Below, in pieces: positions 31,215-41,022 of a DNA stretch of 64,000 nucleotides. Under the pieces are notes generated by a model. That model was not told the origin of the DNA, did no database searches, and saw nothing but the letters and a program-made list of their open reading frames with translations. Location of the stretch: NCBI GenBank assembly GCA_963210315.1, contig OY723260.1:62001-126000 (forward strand), read 5' to 3'. The position numbers and the translations under genes were made by a program. This stretch comes from Rhynchopus euleeides. Lineage: Eukaryota > Euglenozoa > Diplonemea > Diplonemida > Diplonemidae. Numbering within the stretch: position 1 is the stretch's first letter; the number at the start of each line of letters is the position of its first letter.

Positions 31215-31795
31215 CGTAAGACCTGTAAACGGGACATCCGAATACTGTAGCCATCGCTGTCGCCGTCATCCGCATCATCCCTCGCCCTCTTCCCTCCTTT
31301 CTGCCCTGGTGCTGCATCACCAACGAGCAGGAAGGAAAAAAAAATGAGGAGTAACAAAAGAGTACGGTGCATGTTTGCTGTTGTGGAAGGTTTCTCTGCC
31401 GGGTGTGTGTATGCGGCGCAGTTACGTGGGGGGGGGGGGGGGGGGGCGGGGCGGGGTTGTGAGGTCCAAGTCACGTGCGGTATATGTGAGGTGAAATAGT
31501 CGGGTCCAGCAAAAACTAATGACATCGGGTGGATCGCAAAGGGGAAGGGGGCAACGGCAGCGTGCAATGTGCAATGTGCAAAACTCTCAAGTCATCTTAC
31601 CACCCACCTACACCTGACCCCGGGGGGGTCCCGGGATGACCCCGGGATACCCCGGGGTCATCCCGGGATTTCCCGGCCGGGATCCCGGGATCCCGGCCGG
31701 GAATCCCGGGATTCCCGGCCGGGATCCCGGGAATCCCGGAATTTCCCGGAACCCGGCCGGGCCCGCCCGGGATCCCGCCCGGGGGGCAAACCGTG

Positions 31796-32480
31796 TATAG
31801 TGGTGCGCATTTATATCACCCGCTATTATATAATTTCCACCGCACGGAAGCGATCTGGGGTCGAAGTCATCGGTGCGTGTGTCGGCAGCGCTCGTTCCTA
31901 TGCCGCCGGGCCGGTACACGTTCACCACCCTGAGGCAATCTGAACCGACGGTGATTTGTACGTCGATCCGTTCTGTAGAGGATGCATCTTCGCTGCGATA
32001 TACCGCCACCGCGTGCAGCGGGTGCTTCACGAGGGTCAGTATTCCTCCTCCTGTCGTTGTCGCACCTCCAGCCCTCGTCTGCGTGCGTTTCCGTTTAAAG
32101 GCTGTGTAGCCTGGGAAGTCGAGGTCCCCCGCCTGCGCTGCCTTCAGCTCTTGCACCAGGCAGATGTCGATCTTCTTGGCTGCGAGGGTGTGCTCCAGCT
32201 CCGCCTTCTTTGTCGCGGTAAGGCCATTTGCGTTCCAGGAGAGTGCCCTTATGCGCTTGGGGCCTGGGTGCCTCTCTACGTCGCCTGCGCTCAGAAGTAG
32301 CCTCCGCCCTGTTTCGGCGAGGTGTCGATGTAGAGAGGGGAGGGCGTGGTGCTGTGCATGGGGTGGGTGGTGGGTTGGGTGGCGTGGCTGGCTCAGCTCT
32401 TCTTCCCGCCCTTTTTCCCCCCTTTCGTCGGGGACCCCTTGCCTCCCTTCTCTGCCGGGAATTTTGTATGGGGCGTGGGT
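31796..32480 (-). CDS. LINE polyprotein part 1: 2A-like motif and APE endonuclease start
   Basis: Contains RRLLLSAGDVERHPGP at about 32,255-32,300, then RIRALSWNANGLTATKKAEL, ICLVQELKA, GGGILTLVKH, LRVVNVYRPGG and IIAGDINAHHY. These are the first APE endonuclease blocks, with catalytic Glu and Asp/Asn present. A DxExNPGP motif directly before the endonuclease is characteristic of trypanosome Ingi/L1Tc elements, where it acts as a 2A ribosome-skipping sequence. Here His replaces the Asn, which would be expected to weaken skipping. The frame is cut at codon HHY by the hAT-like insertion. The N-terminal start is uncertain. Confidence 0.75.
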
Positions 32481-32509
32481 CAGCAGGCGAGATCCCACCA
32501 CCAGGAGTG

Positions 32510-33655
32510 CCTCCCCACTGCAAGGGATACCCTGCAGCAAGCATTGTGAGCGCGCCTTCAAGTATGATGCGAAGAGTTCAGACTTCGTGGACCACTTTGA
32601 CGGACCGCGCCATATCAAGAAGAAGAAGAACGCAGCGTTGAAAGTGCAGAGCCAGGGAAACAGCTGGCGCTGTCGGAGTGCGATACCCTCAGTGGCAGGC
32701 TTGCAACTTCGGATCGCCCGAGGTGCGTTGTTCACCGGATCACCGGCTGGCATGGTGCATGATGCTGTCAAGAAGTGTGTCCCGAGGAGGGGCTGAACCT
32801 GGTTGCGGCCAATCTAGGCACGTGTGTCGTAGATGACCGTGCAGGCAGAGGTGGGTGTCGCTCACTGGCATCAGGGCTCTTCCGACAGAGCTTTCCCTTG
32901 ATATCGGCGACAGCACCCCGGATGAGAAGGACACCGCCTTCGCTGATTTATTCCCGAAGGCACGGGCGATCATCCCGGGCAATATGCAGCACCAGCTGGA
33001 TGGGTTCACGACCGCACTGGCGCTGAAGGATGTGCTGTGCCACATCTCTGACGCAGCTGAGAGGGAGAAGCAGGCGAGCAAGACGGCACCACCAGCCGTG
33101 CGATCCCGCTTCTCTCCGACACACACTACCTGCACCGCTTGAGTGGATCTGCACCTTGCACCACGTCCCCGGGCATTTATACAATCTTCCGGGCCCGCTG
33201 CAGGACAGCGGCCCTGCTACGTGTGCGTCGCTTCTGCGGTTGGCAGAGATGCCCACGAAATCGCTGGGCTCGAGTCCCACCTGCAGGCCGCCGTCCGCCT
33301 GACGGCACCCCTCGCATCGCTGCTCCAGAAGTACTGCGATGCGCAGCTGGGTGTGCCAACGGCGTGCCCCTGTCGACGCAGTGTACACCGACATTGAGAA
33401 TGTCATCGAGAAAGTGTCTGAGGTGGGGAAGTACGACCCCCCAGTGCCCCTGGCAGGGGAGCTGGCCTGGGCTGGCGACCGCATGCGCAGAAGGTGGGAC
33501 GGCACGGAATCAGGGAAGTCCTTCTGGTTTGCGGTCCGCCGTCTGTGCCCGAGCGGGTACGGCCGCATGAGTCGTAGGGGTGTCAGAACTCCGGTGCCAC
33601 CTCCCCTCTGTTTCGGGGAGGTCACGAGCAGGGCCTGGGTGATCTACGACTAGGC
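32510..33655 (+). pseudogene. Decayed hAT-like transposase relic
   Basis: Several plus frames in order carry transposase-like sequence. CSKHCERAFKYDAKSSDF followed by HFDGPRH gives a C-x3-C...H-x5-H BED-like finger (about 32,530-32,610). IGDSTPDEKDTAFADLFP and later helices follow (about 32,900-33,080). The end (about 33,380-33,570), YTDIENVIEKVSEVGKYD then RRRWDGTESGKSFWFAVRRL, lines up with YAEVEELIDILQRAS then SRWRESSETGRGFYLSVRQL of the transposase at 29.8-31.2 kb. Frame changes show it is a pseudogene. It is diverged from the intact element and in the opposite orientation. Confidence 0.6.
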
Positions 33656-34835
33656 CACCACGTTCCGAGGGTGTGCTGGATTTCTGGGACAACCCGGGGG
33701 CGAACCGGGCTGCTACACTCCTCTCTGCTCTCGGGTGTCTGCTGCTTGTCGAGCGACAGGCAGGGCGGAAGCCATTTTTCTTTGTACAGTCGACAGAGAA
33801 TCGCAGTGCCCAATGTCATGTGCAGGCAACAGGGAGTTGTCAAGTGTGTTTCCTCAGCTCGGTACGGTAAGCAGGAGGCGAATCCCCAAAGGAAAATAGG
33901 AGGGGGAAAAAACGGCCGTTTTTTCGCCAACAACACATGAAAACGGCCGTTTTTATATTTCGGTAGCGGGAACTGAGGTAGTGAATTCCCAGAAAATCCA
34001 CTCCCTCCATGACGGCCGTTATGACACTATGCATCGTGGAATCTTTCAGTCAAACGCGTTCATTTACGGCCAGGGTCGGGCAGAAAAACGAAAATTGAAG
34101 CAGATTGGTGTCCAAGGAGAAAAATGGGCCAAAATGGCTCAAAATAGCCTTCGGTCTTATAGGGTTAAAAATCCGCCAGGGAAACCTGGACAACAGCGCC
34201 AATTAACATGAGCGGGGGGGTGGGTGCCGGCAGTGATGTGGTGTGCACCCTCCTCCTCATCCCCCTTGGGGGCACAGCCACGGATGATCCCAGACCCTCC
34301 CAGAGGGGGATGCAGCAGGTTCATGTCAGAGGCCAGCGTGCACTCAATCCGCTGCAGAACCTACACATGACCGTCTCCTGACCGCCACGTCCACCACGAG
34401 CATTGTTGGTGCAGCATTGGTTCGTGTGGTCACCTCAGTGGTGTGCCGGTCTGTACCCTACGTACTCTACCACCAAGTATATGGACCGTATCCTATCGAT
34501 TTCTGGAAAATTTGGATACGGATGTATCCGTATCCACCGTATCCTAACATCACTGCCCTAGGCATACTGGTCCCCCCATGTGGGGAACCCCCTAAATATG
34601 GGGGAAATATGGGGGTCTCGAAACCCCGCCCCCATACGGGGAAAAAAGCTGAAATACGGGGAAACCCCGATAAAATATGGGGGAATATGGGGGGGCCACC
34701 GTGCACACTGCACTGCTCTGCAGAAGCAACCCACACCTCCACCCTACGCCACCTCCACAACAGCCCTTCAGGAGCGCGGGGCACCGGGGCAGGCCGCTGC
34801 AGCCTCTATCCCCCCCCCCCCCCCCCCACCCCCAC
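33656..34835. other. 3' flank of the PPR-like gene; repeat-derived DNA
   Basis: No gene. ACGGCCGTTTT words repeat at 33,910-33,955 and near 34,012. About 34,148-34,220 shares sequence with the cyclin upstream region. About 34,480-34,550 has GTATCC / GGATAC inverted words. About 34,595-34,695 is an AATATGGGGG array. A C20-type run lies at about 34,811-34,830, immediately before the PPR-like stop codon. Confidence 0.45.
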
Positions 34836-36278
34836 TCACAGTTCCCAGGCAGGCAGAGGCACACCCCTGGAAGGGGTTGCCTTGGGCGTCTGCTGCCTGT
34901 CTACTTGGCCGCTAGCTGCCCCAGCAGCCTTCGGGGGCCGCACCTTGAACTGCTTGTCGTGGTGCCCATCAGGGCCCGCACAGTGAGGTGCTGTCACTTG
35001 CCGCCTCCCAACGACAGGCGCCCTCTGTGGCACGATGCTGTCCACCATCGTGCTCCGCTGCATCAGAGACACCCCCCTGCGGTGCACGTGAGGCGCGCTC
35101 GTCTCGACACCCTCGACGCCCATCCGCTCCCCCGAAAACCTCCGCAGCGTTGCAGACCGCAGCCCCTTGCGCTCCGCATACTCACACAGGCGCACCATCT
35201 CCGCATCGTTGCCCATCCGCTGCTGCAGGGAGGCATACTTCTCGAGAAGCCCGGAATCCACGCCAGATGCATTCGCCACTGCGGCGAAGGCATCCGCTGC
35301 TGCCCTGTTCAGAGGTGTCGTGGAGTGCCGCAGCGCCGCACCCACCACCACGGTGGCGTTCTCGACTGACGCCATGCCCTTGTCAGACATCTCCGCCCAC
35401 AGGTCTGTCAGCCTCTGCCTGCTGCGGTCCGACCCGTCTGCTGCGTACAGCGTCAGCTGCACCGTCAGCATGTGCGCGTCGGGGGCGATGCCGTCATCCA
35501 CCGCCAGCCGCAGGATCCGCTCGCCCGCCTGTGCCTGCGCCAGGGGGAGGCAGCTGCGCATCAGCGCGGAGTAGAGCCCGGTGGAGGGGCGCATCCCGGA
35601 GCTGACCATCCGGTCCCAATACACCAGGGCCTTGTCGGCGTCGGGGCGAGTCTCCAACACGGTTGCCCAGCAGCGCTCGTCAGGGCGGATCCTGTCCTGC
35701 AGCATGCTGGCGAGGACATGGTTCGCAACGTCACGCTGCATCATATCCGTGTCGCCGGCACGCCGCCACGCCCTGTGCCGCATGGCAACGCCTTGCATCA
35801 GATTGCGGTAGCCCTTCAGCCCCAGGGGGTGCCCCTTGCTTGCGGAGTATTCGCGTGCCGCCGGGAAGCCCATCCGCCCGTCGAGGTTGCCGCCGTTGAG
35901 GGTGCTGAGGAGGAGCCGCGCGCACACGCCCTCGGTGATGGGGAGGGACTTCTCCTCCATCTTGCGCACCGTGGCCCACGCCGTGCGGAACCTGCCCTGG
36001 TTGCCGACAATCGAGAGGTACACCAGGAAGGAGCGGGGGCCGGCGTCGGCCTGCAGCCTGCTGAACTCGCTGTTCAGCAGCGCCCACTTGTCATCATGCG
36101 CGATCATGATCGTGCCGAAGTTCCGCAGGTGGCGCGACGTGAGGAACTCCGCAATCTCCTTGTCGCCCTGCGGGTCATTCGCACGCACAGGCTGCCGCGG
36201 CGCGGCGTTGGCGATGCTCGGGGGCGATCTGCACCCCCTTGTGTAACGCACCGCATCCCGCCAGCGGTGTCTGATCAT
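34836..36278 (-). CDS. PPR-like protein, probably mitochondrial
   Basis: 480 aa from the chosen ATG. The N-terminus MIRHRWRDAVRYTRGCRSPP is basic and hydroxylated, as in mitochondrial targeting peptides. The body is a series of degenerate helical pairs of about 35 residues: FLVYLSIVGNQGRFRTAWAT, DERCWATVLETRPDADKALV, YWDRMVSSGMRPSTGLYSAL and LRLAVDDGIAPDAHMLTVQL. These have the 'position then G-x-x-P-x' spacing of pentatricopeptide repeats, which bind organelle RNA. The last 90 residues are basic and disordered. The frame extends 84 codons further upstream, but only through the GGGGT array (PTPPHP repeats). The start at 36,278 sits 1 nt after CCCCTTCTGCAG. The next gene upstream on the same strand ends 362 bp away. 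Confidence 0.7.
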   Translation of the reverse strand: MIRHRWRDAVRYTRGCRSPPSIANAAPRQPVRANDPQGDKEIAEFLTSRHLRNFGTIMIAHDDKWALLNSEFSRLQADAGPRSFLVYLSIVGNQGRFRTAWATVRKMEEKSLPITEGVCARLLLSTLNGGNLDGRMGFPAAREYSASKGHPLGLKGYRNLMQGVAMRHRAWRRAGDTDMMQRDVANHVLASMLQDRIRPDERCWATVLETRPDADKALVYWDRMVSSGMRPSTGLYSALMRSCLPLAQAQAGERILRLAVDDGIAPDAHMLTVQLTLYAADGSDRSRQRLTDLWAEMSDKGMASVENATVVVGAALRHSTTPLNRAAADAFAAVANASGVDSGLLEKYASLQQRMGNDAEMVRLCEYAERKGLRSATLRRFSGERMGVEGVETSAPHVHRRGVSLMQRSTMVDSIVPQRAPVVGRRQVTAPHCAGPDGHHDKQFKVRPPKAAGAASGQVDRQQTPKATPSRGVPLPAWEL

Positions 36279-36306
36279 CCTGCAGAAGGGGAGGGGGTGG
36301 GTGGCA

Positions 36307-36417
36307 GGTGGGGTGGGGTGGGGTGGGGTGGGGTGGGGTGGGGTGGGGTGGGGTGGGGTGGGGTGGGGTGGGGTGGGGTGGGGTGGGGTGGGGTGGGGTG
36401 GGGTGGGGTGGTGGGGT
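36307..36417 (+). repeat. GGGGT tandem array, about 22 units
   Basis: An almost perfect 5-bp array between two co-oriented genes, just upstream of the PPR-like start. It is G-rich on the plus strand, so the likely transcript carries CCCCA. It has G-quadruplex potential and is telomere-like in composition, but is interstitial. Confidence 0.95.
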
Positions 36418-36639
36418 GTCGTCGGGTGCGGTGGAGGCGGGTGCAGGGGCGGAGATGGCCCTTTGGGAGCAGGGTGGGGGGATGTCATGCGCGTCGTTTG
36501 GCTGCTGCCAACAAGCCGCCAGCGCGCCATCAGACTCGGGCAGCGGGGGTGGGGTGGGCCGTCGGGGCCGTGGAAGCGCAGGGCAAAGCGCGGTGGAGAG
36601 GCTAGTCACAACAGGGTGTGTTGGTGCGCTTGGGTAGGT

Positions 36640-37801
36640 TCACTCGAAGACGACAGCATCGATGAAGTTGGATAACCGCAGCCGGCCCTCCTCGTCTGCC
36701 GCCTTGTCCACCCGTGCCTTCCTGTGTGGTGGGGTGGTGTGATGGTGGTTCGGTGTCAGCACGGCCCTCGAGACATGCCCTTGCACTGCTGTGCACCGTC
36801 GGCCCACCATACCACTCGTCAGCATCCACTTCTGTTGCAATCGTATCGATCGCCGCCTTCACCTCGCTTGCTTCGGCAAAAGGCGATGCGCCTGCAAACG
36901 CCTTGAAAGCCTCCTGTTGTGTGGTGTGGTTTCATACAAAATCACCCAGATTCGGGACCTGCATTGTAAGAAAGTCGTACAGTAAGAAAGTGATACCGGC
37001 GCAAGTATTGTGTAGTTTCGGGTTCGCGTGCTGCCATCGGGGGGCAACATCCCCACACCCAGGAGCACCCCCACACACCTTCACGAGAATCTTGAGCTTC
37101 CGCTTCTTGCTGAGCTCGTCCAGCTGCGCCGCGAAGGCGCTGTCCCCAACACCCAGGAGCGCCTGCACGGTTGCCACAGCCGCCACGTCGCCCTGCAGAT
37201 AGCCCTTCAGGGAGGCGAAGGGCACGTCGATGGGGGCGCTGAGGTCTGTCGTCAGCCACACGCGCTGCAGGAGCTCCGGGGACCCCAGGTGGTGCAGGGC
37301 GAGTGTCTGCACGGTGCGGCGCTCGCAGTGGTGCAGCGTTGAGTGCACCAGCTTCCCGAGGAAGGCCACGCACTGCTCGCTCTCGCGCAGCGCCGCAATG
37401 CCGAGGCACTCCACGGCAAGCAGCAGCTTCTCGTCACGGTCCGACGTGTCGTCGAAGAAGCAGTCGAGCAGCAGCTCCACACGGCGCAGGTCCTCGGCAG
37501 GCAGGTCCATCTCCTCCACCTCTGCGATGAACGCCAGGCCCAGGTCTACCGCCTCCTCCTCATGGAAGGCCTCAGGCATCAGGTCGCCTGGGTCCGTGCC
37601 CAGCACCTCCCCCAGGGGGGCGTGGCTGGGCGTCGTGGCAAGGCGGCGGGCCTCCTCGTCGCTGATCTGCGCGTTCTCGATGCTGCGGAGCACCGCGGCG
37701 ACGGCATCGCGTTCAGCGGACGTGCCGCTGCCCTGCGTGTTGAAGCGGGCATGCGCACGCCATGCCGCGCACCGCAGCCCGACAGCTGCGAGGCGCCTCA
37801 T
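36640..37801 (-). CDS. Unidentified three-exon protein, possibly mitochondrial
   Basis: I assemble exons 37,801-37,079, 36,913-36,813 and 36,721-36,640, giving 301 aa. Introns are 36,914-37,078 (165 nt, GTGTGT...ACAG, phase 0) and 36,722-36,812 (91 nt, GTATGG...ACAG, phase 2). Lengths and phases close exactly on a TGA. The N-terminus MRRLAAVGLRCAAWRAHARF looks like a mitochondrial presequence. The middle is acidic and helical (VEEMDLPAEDLRRVELLLDC, LHHCERRTVQTLALHHLGSP), perhaps an alpha-solenoid. The C-terminus is KARVDKAADEEGRLRLSNFI then DAVVFE. No family is recognised. The ATG lies 2 nt after CCCTCTGCAG. It is head-to-tail with the PPR-like gene, which suggests joint transcription. Confidence 0.75.
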
Positions 37802-38593
37802 CCCTGCAGAGGGTGCGTGTGAAGGACACATATGTGGTGTGTGTGGTGCCAATGTGTAATAGGGTGCATCGGGGTGGGGGTGGTGGTGGGGGTGGGAGCT
37901 TCTTCTCCTTCGCAAGGCTGAGCTACACAGAGACGGAGGGAGAGGGGCTAATGGGGCCAAAACTCGTACTCCTTTCGCTTTACTATAGACACCCTGTCCA
38001 GCAACTGTGGAAGAACAGTTCCGGACTACTTTTTGTTGAGCGCCACCTTGCTGTCTCAAGGCTGTGTTGAGGCCCTGTGAAGTGGCATGAAGGTGCTAAT
38101 CCAAAAGCTTCAGTCGTACGACTTCCTTCGTTACTTCGCGACTTCGCTGCGCTTCGTCGCTCGTCAAAAAAGCAGACTCTCCCCCAGCGGGGGCGGGGGC
38201 TGTGTGATGCTCAAAGAATAATGAATGGCGCCGAAACCAAAGGAGGCTCAACCGGGCAGACTACTGGCACAGATTTGACACACACACAGGGGGGTGGGCT
38301 AGGACCCCGTGCAGGGTTAACCCACCTAAAAAGTGATTGACACACACACAACAGTGCCAAGACGCCCACCGCATACCCCACCCCACCCCACCAGACTAAA
38401 TCACGGGCAACCTCAAAGCAAAGATGTGGGTAGGATTGCCATCTCTTGTCCACTCTCTTAGGTTAGAATCGGGCTCCCTATATATCCGCAAACCCGCCCC
38501 CTTCAAGCCCCCCCCCCTCCAGCCCCATCGGAGGAGAGGGGGTTTGATCATCGAGAGTGACTGGAAAAGCAAGTCGGGAAAGGGGGGGGGGGG
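37802..38593. other. Intergenic DNA with a dispersed 90-200-bp repeat
   Basis: No gene. About 37,965-38,160 (CGTACTCC, ACACCCTGTCCAGCAACTGT, GTGGCATGAAGGTGCT, GCGACTTCGCTGCGCTTCGT) recurs at about 47,485-47,665, and its first half at about 56,755-56,835. Before the first TA element lies a G12 run (38,582-38,593). Confidence 0.55.
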
Positions 38594-39745
38594 TAGGGGG
38601 GGTCAAATGCCACCCTTTTACGTGGACAAACACGATTTTTCAAAAAACCGGCGCAGAGGCCCCAAAGCCCCCGTAAACCCTCCAAACCCCCCCAGATCGG
38701 TCCGGAAACCCATCGAACCCCACTTTTCCACCATTCCGGGCACCTCAGGTGCCCGAATTGGGGTACCTAAATTTTGTGCCACCGTTTGGTACCGGACAGT
38801 GCTACTGTGTGGGAGGTTGGAAAAGAAAATGCCCCAACACACCACATCTGAGGGTTGCAATGCATGTTGCTTGCCAACCACGTCATCCGGTGGGTGTCAG
38901 GCGCTATGTAGGTGGCATTAGCCAGGTCTTCGATGAGTTCTGGCTTGTATATGTACCTCCCTGCCACCATGCACCGGGAGGCTGCCTGTAGGTACGGAAC
39001 AAGTCCAGATGGTCGTGTGATTCCTGTGCAGCAGTGCTCCACAACCGGGATGTGTTGACAACGACTGTTGCAACACGAGCTGTACATTCCGGGAACACAC
39101 GAAGTGCGCTGTCGTGGTACCCATTGTGCCAGAATTGGTAGTTGCTGCGGTCTACTTTGCCTGGCCCAAGAGCACTGGTACTGAACGGTGCAATATGCGT
39201 GGCGAGGTGAATGCAACGGAAGGGCGCAAAGTCAATACAGCTCTCGGATGGCGGGTGGTGGTGCCACTAGTGTGTGACGTTCACTCGAGGATACAACGCA
39301 TCACAATGCATCAGCAACCGTGGACCGAGTACAATACGCTCTCTGTGGCTGGTGTGGGGGACAAAGGCAGTGCCTGTGCCACAGGCAGGGAGGTACATAT
39401 ACAAGCCAGAACACATCGAAGACCTGGCTCATGCCACCTACATAGCGCCTGACACCCACCGGATGACGTGGTTGGCAAGCAACATGCATTGCAACCCTCA
39501 GATGTGGTGTGTTGGGGCATTTTCTTTTCCAACCTCCCACACAGTGGCACTGTCCGGTACCAAACGGTGGCACAAAATTTAGGTACCCCAATTCGGGCAC
39601 CTGAGGTGCCCGGAATGGTGGAAAAGTGGGGTTCGATGGGTTTCCGGACCGATCTGGGGGGGTTTGGAGGGTTTACGGGGGCTTTGGGGCCTCTGCGCCG
39701 GTTTTTTGAAAAATCGTGTTTGTCACCCCCATTTGACCCCCCCTA
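38594..39745 (+). mobile_element. TA-bounded giant hairpin element, copy 1 (1,152 bp)
   Basis: Begins TAGGGGGGGTCAAATG and ends with the complement CATTTGACCCCCCCTA. The arms are about 360 bp (38,594-38,965 and 39,375-39,745) and nearly perfect, so single strands would fold into a long stem. The left arm has an extra CCACCCTTTTACGTG block absent from the right. The core of about 400 bp has coding-like fragments but no intact ORF. Apparent 87-92-codon ORFs in the arms are mirror images. Confidence 0.85.
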
Positions 39746-39856
39746 GGGGGGGGGGGGGGCGACCAGCAGGGTAAAAAAGGAAAGCACAGAGAGAGACATC
39801 ACTAACATCCCCTCGCTCGCTGTGCAGGGCTGTGGAAGGGGGGGGGGGGGGGGGGG
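39746..39856. other. Spacer between two giant hairpins, poly-G bounded
   Basis: Opens with a G13-14 run and ends with a G16+ run. Between them is unique sequence (ACCAGCAGGGTAAAAAAGGA and on). It has no counterpart elsewhere in the window that I can see. Confidence 0.5.
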
Positions 39857-41007
39857 TAGGGGGGATCAAATGCCACCCTTTTACGTGGACAAACACGATT
39901 TTTCAAAAAACCGGCGCAGAGGCCCCAAAGCCCCCGTAAACCCTCCAAACCCCCCCAGATCGGTCCGGAAACCCATCGAACCCCACTTTTCCACCATTCC
40001 GGGCACCTCAGGTGCCCGAATTGGGGTACCTAAATTTTGTGCCACCGTTTGGTACCGTACAGTGCCACTGTGTGGGAGGTTGGAAAAGAAAATGCCCCAA
40101 CACACCACATCTGAGGGTTGCAATGCATGTTGCTTGCCAACCACGTCATCCGGTGGGTGTCAGGCGCTATGTAGGTGGCATTAGCCAGGTCTTCGATGTG
40201 TTCTGGCTTGTATATATACCTCCCTGCCACCATGCACCGGGAGGCTGCCTGTAGGTACGGAACAGTCCAGATGGTCGTGTGATTCCTGTGCAGCAGTGCT
40301 CCACAACCGGGATGTGTTGACAACGACTGTTGCAACACGAGCTGTACATTCCGGGAACACATGAAGTGCGCTGTCGTGGTACCCATTGTGCCAGAATTGG
40401 TAGTTGCTGCGGTCTACTTTGCCTGGCCCAAGAGCACTGGTACTGAACGGTGCAATATGCGTGGCGAGGTGAATACAACGGAAGCGCGCAAAGTCAATAC
40501 AGCTCTCGGATGGCGGGTGGTGGTGCCACTAGTGTGTGACGTTCACTCGAGGATACAACGCATCACAATGAATCAGCAACCGTGGACCGAGTACAATACG
40601 CTCTCTGTGGCTGGTGTGGGGGACAAAGGCAGTGCCTGTGCCGCAGGCAGGGAGGTATATATACAAGCCAGAACACATCGAAGACCTGGCTAATGCCACC
40701 TACATAGCGCCTGACACCCACCGGATGACGTGGTTGGCAAGCAACATGCATTGCAACCCTCAGATGTGGTGTGTTGGGGCATTTTCTTTTCCAACCTCCC
40801 ACACAGTGGCACTGTACGGTACCAAACGGTGGCACAAAATTTAGGTACCCCAATTCGGGCACCTGAGGTGCCCGGAATGGTGGAAAAGTGGGGTTCGATG
40901 GGTTTCCGGACCGATCTGGGGGGGTTTGGAGGGTTTACGGGGGCTTTGGGGCCTCTGCGCCGGTTTTTTGAAAAATCGTGTTTGTCACCCCCATTTGACC
41001 CCCCCTA
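39857..41007 (+). mobile_element. TA-bounded giant hairpin element, copy 2 (1,151 bp)
   Basis: A direct-orientation near-identical copy of 38,594-39,745, with the same asymmetric CCACCCTTTTACGTG block in its left arm. Substitutions separating it from copy 1 appear in both of its own arms at two sites (see findings). Confidence 0.85.
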
Positions 41008-41022
41008 GGGGGGGGGGGGGGT

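Larger units (their letters stand above)
27971..31795 (-). mobile_element. hAT-like DNA transposon inserted in the LINE endonuclease
   Basis: Terminal inverted repeats CACGGTTTGCCCCCCGG (from 27,972) and its complement (ending 31,795) are flanked by a direct repeat tatagt (27,965-27,970 and 31,796-31,801). Inside each TIR is a subterminal array of CCCGGGATCCCGGCCGGG-type words (about 27,990-28,118 and 31,619-31,782) in mirrored orientation, as expected of transposase-binding sites. One transposase-like ORF (29,799-31,214, minus) and two small plus-strand ORFs lie between. hAT elements normally make 8-bp duplications and only 6 bp match here, so either two positions have changed or the superfamily call is wrong. 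Excision restores GDINAHHY to MWDTHAQPDK in frame. Confidence 0.85.
23702..32480 (-). mobile_element. Ingi/L1Tc-like LINE (APE-RT-RNaseH), split by two insertions
   Basis: A minus-strand LINE. Its tail is the T9 run near 23,702 and its 3' UTR runs to 24,127. It then encodes, in reverse order along the window, a CCHC knuckle, RNase H, RT and an APE-type endonuclease preceded by a 2A-like motif. The endonuclease is split by a hAT-like transposon (27,971-31,795) and the RT-RNase H linker by an insert of about 390 bp (25,771-26,163). Removing the first insert restores the reading frame exactly. All catalytic motifs I can see are intact, so the copy was probably active until recently. The 5' end is approximate. 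Confidence 0.85.

Noticed and set aside
34836-36530. N-terminal PTPPHP extension of the PPR-like protein
   Set aside because: It is translation of the GGGGT array and precedes an acceptor-like CTGCAG adjoining a better ATG.
38618-41008. Repeated 87-120-codon ORFs (for example MVGKQHALQPSDVVCWGIFF)
   Set aside because: They arise from the arms of giant hairpins, appear on both strands, and are mirror images of each other.
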